DNA of 11,012 nucleotides from Deltaproteobacteria bacterium (GTDB lineage: Bacteria > Desulfobacterota > Desulfobacteria > Desulfobacterales > Desulfatibacillaceae), in assembly GCA_019308705.1 (NCBI GenBank), contig JAFDHW010000042.1, forward strand, positions 1 through 11,012. Reading direction: 5' to 3'. Position numbers and translations under genes: made by a program. The notes below the pieces were generated by a model. The model was not told the origin of the DNA. It did not search any database and saw only the letters and a program-made list of their open reading frames with translations. This document shows positions 7,539 through 11,012 of the stretch, one piece after another. The number at the start of each line of letters is the position of its first letter. Positions within the stretch are counted from its first letter, which is position 1.

Positions 7539-8659
7539 GCCTTTTCCTGGGCGGCGCCCCCGACCCGGGAAACGGACAGGCCCACGTTGATGGCGGGGCG
7601 GACGCCCGCGAAGAACAGGTTGGGCTCCAGGTAGATCTGGCCGTCGGTGATGGAGATCACGTTCGTGGGAATGTAGGCCGAAACGTCGCCCGCCTGGGTC
7701 TCGATGATGGGCAGGGCGGTGAGGGACCCGCCGCCCAGCTCGTCGGAGAGCTTGGCCGCGCGCTCCAACAGCCGGCTGTGGTTGTAGAAGATGTCGCCGG
7801 GGTAGGCCTCGCGTCCGGGCGGCCGGCGCAGCAGCAGGGAAATCTGGCGGTAGGCCGCCGCCTGCTTGGAAAGGTCGTCGTAGATGATCAGCGCGTGCTT
7901 GCCGTTGTCGCGGTAGTACTCGCCCATGGCGCAGCCCGCGTAGGGCGCGATGTACTGCAGGGTGGCCGGGTCCGCGGCGCAGGCGGAAACCACCGTGGTG
8001 TACTCCATGGCGCCGTACTTCTCCAGCACGGCCACCACCTGGGCCACCGAGGACTTTTTCTGTCCGCAGGCCACGTAGATGCAGTGCATGTCCGTGCCTT
8101 TCTGGGCCAGGATGGCGTCGATGCCCACGGCGGTCTTGCCGATCTGCCGGTCGCCGATGATGAGCTCGCGCTGGCCGCGGCCGACCGGGGTCATGGAGTC
8201 GACCGCCTTCAGGCCGGTGTAGCAGGGCTCGTGCACGGACTTTCTGGCGATGACGCCGGGCGCCACCATTTCCACCCGACGGAACTCGGCGGCCTCGATG
8301 GGGCCCTTGCCGTCGATGGGATTTCCCAAGGCGTCCACCACGCGGCCCTCCACGGCCTCGCCCACGGGAACCTGGGCGATGCGGCCGGTCCGCTTGACCA
8401 GGTCGCCTTCCTTGATGTGGATGTCCTCTCCCATGACGGCGACGCCCACGTTGTCCTCTTCCAGGTTCAGGGCCAGGCCAAGAACGTTGCCCGGGAACTC
8501 CACCAGCTCCAGGGCCATGACCTTTTCCAGGCCGTAGACGCGGGCGATGCCGTCACCCACCGACAGCACCGTTCCGGTCTCGGAAAGGTCCACCTTCTTG
8601 TCGTAGTCCTTGATTTGCTCCCGGATAATCTGACTGATTTCCTCGGCTCGTATTTCCAT
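7535..8659 (-). CDS. atpA: ATP synthase subunit alpha, N-terminal and nucleotide-binding part (split atpA)
   Basis: Alpha forms the F1 hexamer with beta and holds the non-catalytic nucleotides. This 374-codon frame covers the beta-barrel (about 1-95) and nucleotide-binding domain with P-loop GDRQIGKT (169-176), the LIIYDDLSK Walker B region (about 257-265), and SRVGGAA with the arginine that reaches into the catalytic site (R365). It stops at a TGA nine residues later, where the family would continue into the C-terminal domain; that domain is encoded next, in the -1 frame. GGC-ATG stands where an in-frame GGCC-ATG is expected, so one missing base (about 7539-7540) explains the break. The whole locus is 7143-8659. 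The start ATG (8657-8659) overlaps the atpH stop by one base (TGATG). Everything before the break looks conserved and under selection. Confidence 0.93.
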   Translation of the reverse strand: MEIRAEEISQIIREQIKDYDKKVDLSETGTVLSVGDGIARVYGLEKVMALELVEFPGNVLGLALNLEEDNVGVAVMGEDIHIKEGDLVKRTGRIAQVPVGEAVEGRVVDALGNPIDGKGPIEAAEFRRVEMVAPGVIARKSVHEPCYTGLKAVDSMTPVGRGQRELIIGDRQIGKTAVGIDAILAQKGTDMHCIYVACGQKKSSVAQVVAVLEKYGAMEYTTVVSACAADPATLQYIAPYAGCAMGEYYRDNGKHALIIYDDLSKQAAAYRQISLLLRRPPGREAYPGDIFYNHSRLLERAAKLSDELGGGSLTALPIIETQAGDVSAYIPTNVISITDGQIYLEPNLFFAGVRPAINVGLSVSRVGGAAQEKA

Positions 8660-9213
8660 CAGACCGCCTCGCTCCTTTTCAGAAATTCCTTGAGATTGGC
8701 CAATTGGGTACGGACGCTCCCATCAAGCACCAGGTCCCCGATACGGGTGACCACCCCCCCGATGAGAGCGGGGTCCTTTCTGACTTCGACCGTAACGTCC
8801 TTGCCGGTGAGCTTGGCGAGCCCGGCCTTGATCTGCTCCACGGTCTCGTTATCCAGATCCTCTGCCGCCAGGACCTCGGCCCGGGCGATACCCTTTTCCT
8901 CGTCCGCCAATTCCCCGTAGACCTCGGCCACGGCGTCCAGAAGGCCGATGCGCCCTTTGTCGAACATCAACAGGAGAAAGGCGTTCATGACCTTGGAAAG
9001 GGCGAGGCGCTCAAGCACCCCTGCAAGCACTTTTTTCCGCGCGGCGGTGGGATAGATGGGATTGGTCACCGCGGAAAAAAGCTCCGGCGTTTCCTGCATG
9101 AGCTTGGCGACGCCCAAGAGCTCCTCCTGCAAGGAGTCGATGGCGCCTTCCTCCTTGCCGATCATGAGAAGGGCCTTGGCGTAACGCCTTGCCACCTTGC
9201 GATTTTTCTTCAC
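8659..9213 (-). CDS. atpH: F1Fo ATP synthase subunit delta
   Basis: Delta (OSCP in mitochondria) caps the F1 head and ties it to the b/b' stalk. The 184-aa product shows the family start [10 protein letters not shown] (7-16), an N-terminal helical domain (about 1-105), and the C-terminal signature with [20 protein letters not shown] (147-166). Length is normal. The start is a GTG at 9211-9213 that overlaps the atpF stop as GTGA, with AAGGTGG upstream, suggesting coupled translation. Its stop overlaps the atpA start by one base. No anomalies. Confidence 0.95.
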   Translation of the reverse strand: MKKNRKVARRYAKALLMIGKEEGAIDSLQEELLGVAKLMQETPELFSAVTNPIYPTAARKKVLAGVLERLALSKVMNAFLLLMFDKGRIGLLDAVAEVYGELADEEKGIARAEVLAAEDLDNETVEQIKAGLAKLTGKDVTVEVRKDPALIGGVVTRIGDLVLDGSVRTQLANLKEFLKRSEAV

Positions 9214-9863
9214 GATGCCACCACCTTCTCTAGATATTCATTCACCAGCCGCCCCTGGTCCTCGGAGCTGATGGACGACTTGATCCGCTCCTCGGAAAGG
9301 GCCACGGCCCGGTTGACGATCTCTTCCTTCAGGGCCCTGCGCGCTTCCTTGAACTCGTTTTCCAGGTGCCGGGCGGCCTGTTCCTTCAGGCGCTCGGCGG
9401 CCTTCTCGGCCTCGGCCAGGATGCGCTCCTTGGCGGCCAAGCCCTGCTTCTCGTAATCCTCGAGAATCTTTTTGGCCTCCTCGTCCATGCTGGCCAGCCG
9501 CTTTTCGGCCAGCTGGATCTCGGCCTCGGTCTGGGCCTTCTTCTCCTCCAGGTCGGAAAGCTCCTTCTTGATGTCCTCGATGCGGCCGGATAAGGCGGCC
9601 TTTGCCGGCTTCCTGGCCACGAAGACGAGCGCCCCGGCCAGGACCAGGAAATTCAGGACCCGGTAGGTGTCGGTTTTGCGCCAGCCCGCCGAGCCTTCCC
9701 CGTGCCCGCCGTCGTGGCCGCCTTCCTCGGCCGCCGCCTCCTCACCGGCGCCGTGGCCTTGTTCGGAAACCGCGAGAACGGGGCCGGAGAACAGCAAAAG
9801 GCCGGTGAAAACCAGGACCGCCAAAACCCAGAGGCCGCGGCCCGTCCCCTGAAACCTCCTCAT
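9210..9863 (-). CDS. atpF: F1Fo ATP synthase subunit b with signal-peptide-like N terminus
   Basis: Subunit b is one half of the peripheral stalk that holds F1 still against Fo. The 217-aa product has an added N-terminal hydrophobic segment (about 11-31) ending in PVLA, which looks like a cleavable signal peptide. Next comes a Gly/Glu/His-rich stretch (33-60, with GHGAGEEAAAEEGGHDGGHG), then the true b membrane helix (about 66-84), and a long charged coiled coil (92-200) ending in VNEYLEKVV. The frame is open further upstream into atpF', but the ATG at 9861-9863, which overlaps the atpF' stop as ATGA, gives the sensible start. I recall similar extended b subunits in deltaproteobacteria. The acidic/His segment would lie on the periplasmic side. 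Confidence 0.93.
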   Translation of the reverse strand: MRRFQGTGRGLWVLAVLVFTGLLLFSGPVLAVSEQGHGAGEEAAAEEGGHDGGHGEGSAGWRKTDTYRVLNFLVLAGALVFVARKPAKAALSGRIEDIKKELSDLEEKKAQTEAEIQLAEKRLASMDEEAKKILEDYEKQGLAAKERILAEAEKAAERLKEQAARHLENEFKEARRALKEEIVNRAVALSEERIKSSISSEDQGRLVNEYLEKVVAS

Positions 9864-10297
9864 GACAATGCCCTCCCCAATATCTTCTGCCCGATGGACC
9901 GGGCGAACGCGTCGATCTGCTCTTCCAGCTCCTTCTTGGCCTCGGCCACCTGGGCGGAAACCTTCTTGCGCATCTCTTCCAGGTCCTTGGCGGCCTGTTC
10001 GTTGATCCTGGAGATGATCTCCTTTTCCTGCTCCTCGGCCTGGCGGGTGAGTTCCTCCTTTTTCCGCTGCCCCGCGGCACGGGCCTCGGCCAGCTTCTCC
10101 TCCAGGGTCCGGCGGGCTTCTTCGGCCCTTTCGCGGGAATTCCGGATTTCGTCCTCCATGCCGGTGATCTTCTCCCTGCGCTGGGCGACGATGCCGCGGA
10201 TGGGCCTGTACAGGATGAAGTTCATCGCGATGATGAGCACCACGAAATTCGCCACCTGGATCAAGGTGGAAGCATTCGGGATCACTTGAATTTCCAT
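9860..10297 (-). CDS. atpF': F1Fo ATP synthase subunit b' (second b-type stalk subunit)
   Basis: This 145-aa protein has one N-terminal membrane helix (about 8-30, with TLIQVANFVVLIIAMNFILY followed by RPI) and a long coiled coil rich in E, K, R and Q (about 36-135), the usual b/b' design. Together with the next gene it would form a b/b' heterodimeric stalk, as in photosynthetic and many deltaproteobacterial enzymes. An in-frame TTG at 10316-10318 would add seven residues (MRKRGVF). The ATG at 10295-10297 is preferred because MEIQVIPN leads straight into the membrane helix. The Shine-Dalgarno (GCGGGGCG) is weak. It is the first gene of the operon, about 100 nt after the predicted transcription start, and its stop overlaps the atpF start. 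Confidence 0.92.
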   Translation of the reverse strand: MEIQVIPNASTLIQVANFVVLIIAMNFILYRPIRGIVAQRREKITGMEDEIRNSRERAEEARRTLEEKLAEARAAGQRKKEELTRQAEEQEKEIISRINEQAAKDLEEMRKKVSAQVAEAKKELEEQIDAFARSIGQKILGRALS

Positions 10298-10402
10298 GAA
10301 AACGCCCCGCTTTCTCAACGAACGTGTCCCCCGGGATGCGGGCGCACCGCTTCCTGTGGGACAACCGGCTTACATTATTATGATTACCTAAAAAGACGCG
10401 GA
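10298..10402 (-). other. 5' untranslated leader of the atp operon
   Basis: From the predicted promoter the transcript would carry about 100 nt before the atpF' ATG. The leader begins AT-rich (TTTTTAGGTAATCATAATAATG, around 10375-10396) and then turns GC-rich (CCCGCATCCCGGGGGACACG, 10321-10340). I see no riboswitch fold I can name and no small gene of convincing quality. Confidence 0.4.
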
Positions 10403-10432
10403 TTCATACCACCAGGACAAGCGCCGTGTCAA
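10403..10432 (-). promoter_or_regulatory. Promoter of the atp operon
   Basis: On the minus strand a perfect -35 hexamer TTGACA (10427-10432) is followed after 18 nt by TATGAA (10403-10408), a fair sigma70-type -10. Transcription would start near 10396. Nothing else between rodA and atpF' looks like a better promoter, and the operon genes downstream are tightly packed without another clear one. Confidence 0.75.
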
Positions 10433-10446
10433 AGGTTTTTTCCCTC

Positions 10447-10476
10447 AAAATCGCCTTCCGGAAAGGGCGGGATTTT
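10447..10476 (-). terminator. Imperfect hairpin after rodA, possible terminator
   Basis: AAAATC (10447-10452) faces GATTTT (10471-10476), and CCTTCC faces GGAAAGG around the centre at 10459-10460, with bulged bases on one side. It lies between the rodA stop and the atp promoter, where a terminator is expected. The T-run is only four and belongs to the stem, so the call is weak. The rest of 10477-10562 holds no feature I can support. Confidence 0.35.
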
Positions 10477-10562
10477 GGGCAAGGCGTCCCGGGGCTTGGG
10501 GGTGGAAAACGGCGGGACGTTAAACGGCGCGGAATCCGGGGGACAAAGGGGACGGCCGGGGG

Positions 10563-11012
10563 TCACTCGAAAAGCAACCGGCGCATGCCCACGTTGAGGA
10601 GCAGGCCGATGCCCAGGAAGATGGTGAGCACCGACGAGCCTCCGTAGCTGACGAAGGGGAGGGTGACTCCCACCACGGGCAGAAGCCCCATGACCATACC
10701 CACGTTGATGAAGGTCTGCCAGAACAGCATGGCCACCACGCCCACGGCCAGGTATGTGCCGAAGGCGTCCCGGGACCTCCAGGCGATGGTGAGGCCCATG
10801 AGCAAGAGCAGGGCGAACAACAGCAGGAGAAAGATCCCGCCCAGAAACCCCCATTCCTCGGCCATGACCGAAAAGATGAAGTCCGTATGCTGCTCGGGCA
10901 GAAACGCCAGGGCCTTTTGGGTGCCTTCCATGTAGCCCTTGCCCGTAACCATGCCCGAGCCGATGGCGATCTTGGACTGGATGATGTGATATCCCGACCC
11001 CAGGGGGTCGGC
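10563..11012 (-). CDS. rodA: Rod shape-determining protein RodA, C-terminal part (cut by window edge)
   Basis: RodA is the SEDS-family glycosyltransferase that polymerises lipid II into peptidoglycan strands in the elongasome, paired with a class B PBP. The 149 visible residues are the C-terminal part. They begin with ADPLGSGYHIIQSKIAIGSG, the conserved extracytoplasmic segment whose Asp corresponds to the catalytic SEDS aspartate. Then come FLPEQHTDFIFSVMAEEWG, three hydrophobic helices, and the closing signature LPFVSYGGSS near the C terminus. The product ends at MRRLLFE. The frame is open to the window edge, so the 5' part lies beyond 11012; an internal ATG or GTG near 10950 is not the start. 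It is transcribed towards the atp operon, but a separate promoter there suggests distinct units. Confidence 0.95.
   Translation of the reverse strand, partial: ADPLGSGYHIIQSKIAIGSGMVTGKGYMEGTQKALAFLPEQHTDFIFSVMAEEWGFLGGIFLLLLFALLLLMGLTIAWRSRDAFGTYLAVGVVAMLFWQTFINVGMVMGLLPVVGVTLPFVSYGGSSVLTIFLGIGLLLNVGMRRLLFE

Noticed and set aside
9864..10364. N-terminal extension of atpF upstream into atpF'
   Set aside because: The extension is a low-quality shadow of atpF'. The ATG at 9863 gives a signal-like start and a typical ATGA overlap.

Overview
The window is a GC-rich stretch in which every gene I can support lies on the minus strand, so it reads biologically from position 11012 down to 1. In that order it holds: the 3' end of rodA; an operon for F1 and the peripheral stalk of ATP synthase (atpF', atpF, atpH, atpA, atpG, atpD, atpC); a small coiled-coil gene resembling zapB; zapA; a 6S RNA gene (ssrS); rny (RNase Y); and tyrS. 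The proteins, the zapA-6S RNA-rny order, a b subunit with a signal-peptide-like N terminus beside a separate b', and an F1 cluster without the a and c subunit genes together suggest a former deltaproteobacterium. A sulfate reducer of the Desulfovibrio type is my best guess. That assignment rests on gene content and order only.

Layout. 10563-11012: C-terminal part of RodA. 10298-10562: intergenic region with a weak hairpin and a good sigma70-type promoter (TTGACA, 18 nt, TATGAA) for the atp operon. 4318-10297: seven-gene atp operon with overlapping or closely spaced genes, closed by a textbook intrinsic terminator (perfect 11-bp stem, 3-nt loop, T7) at 4257-4288. 4135-4256: a second promoter (TTGATT, 17 nt, TATAGT) almost directly abutting the ribosome binding site of the zapB-like gene. 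3557-4134: zapB-like and zapA. About 3357-3534: 6S RNA. 3058-3356: leader region of rny with several hairpins. 1492-3057: rny. 138-1418: tyrS. 1-137: a non-coding tail rich in nested inverted repeats.

The genes group around energy supply and growth: ATP synthase catalytic head and stalk, wall elongation (RodA), Z-ring assembly (ZapA and a ZapB-like partner), global control of RNA polymerase (6S RNA), mRNA decay (RNase Y) and tRNA-Tyr charging.

The most notable anomaly is in atpA. The alpha subunit is split into two open reading frames of 374 and 131 codons that overlap at an ATGA. The break comes nine residues after the conserved catalytic arginine region, at the border between the nucleotide-binding domain and the C-terminal helical domain. 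One missing base explains it. This could be a sequencing or assembly error, a real mutation, or a two-piece or recoded alpha subunit. Apart from this, the window looks like ordinary core-genome sequence, and I see no defence system, mobile element, CRISPR array or tRNA.
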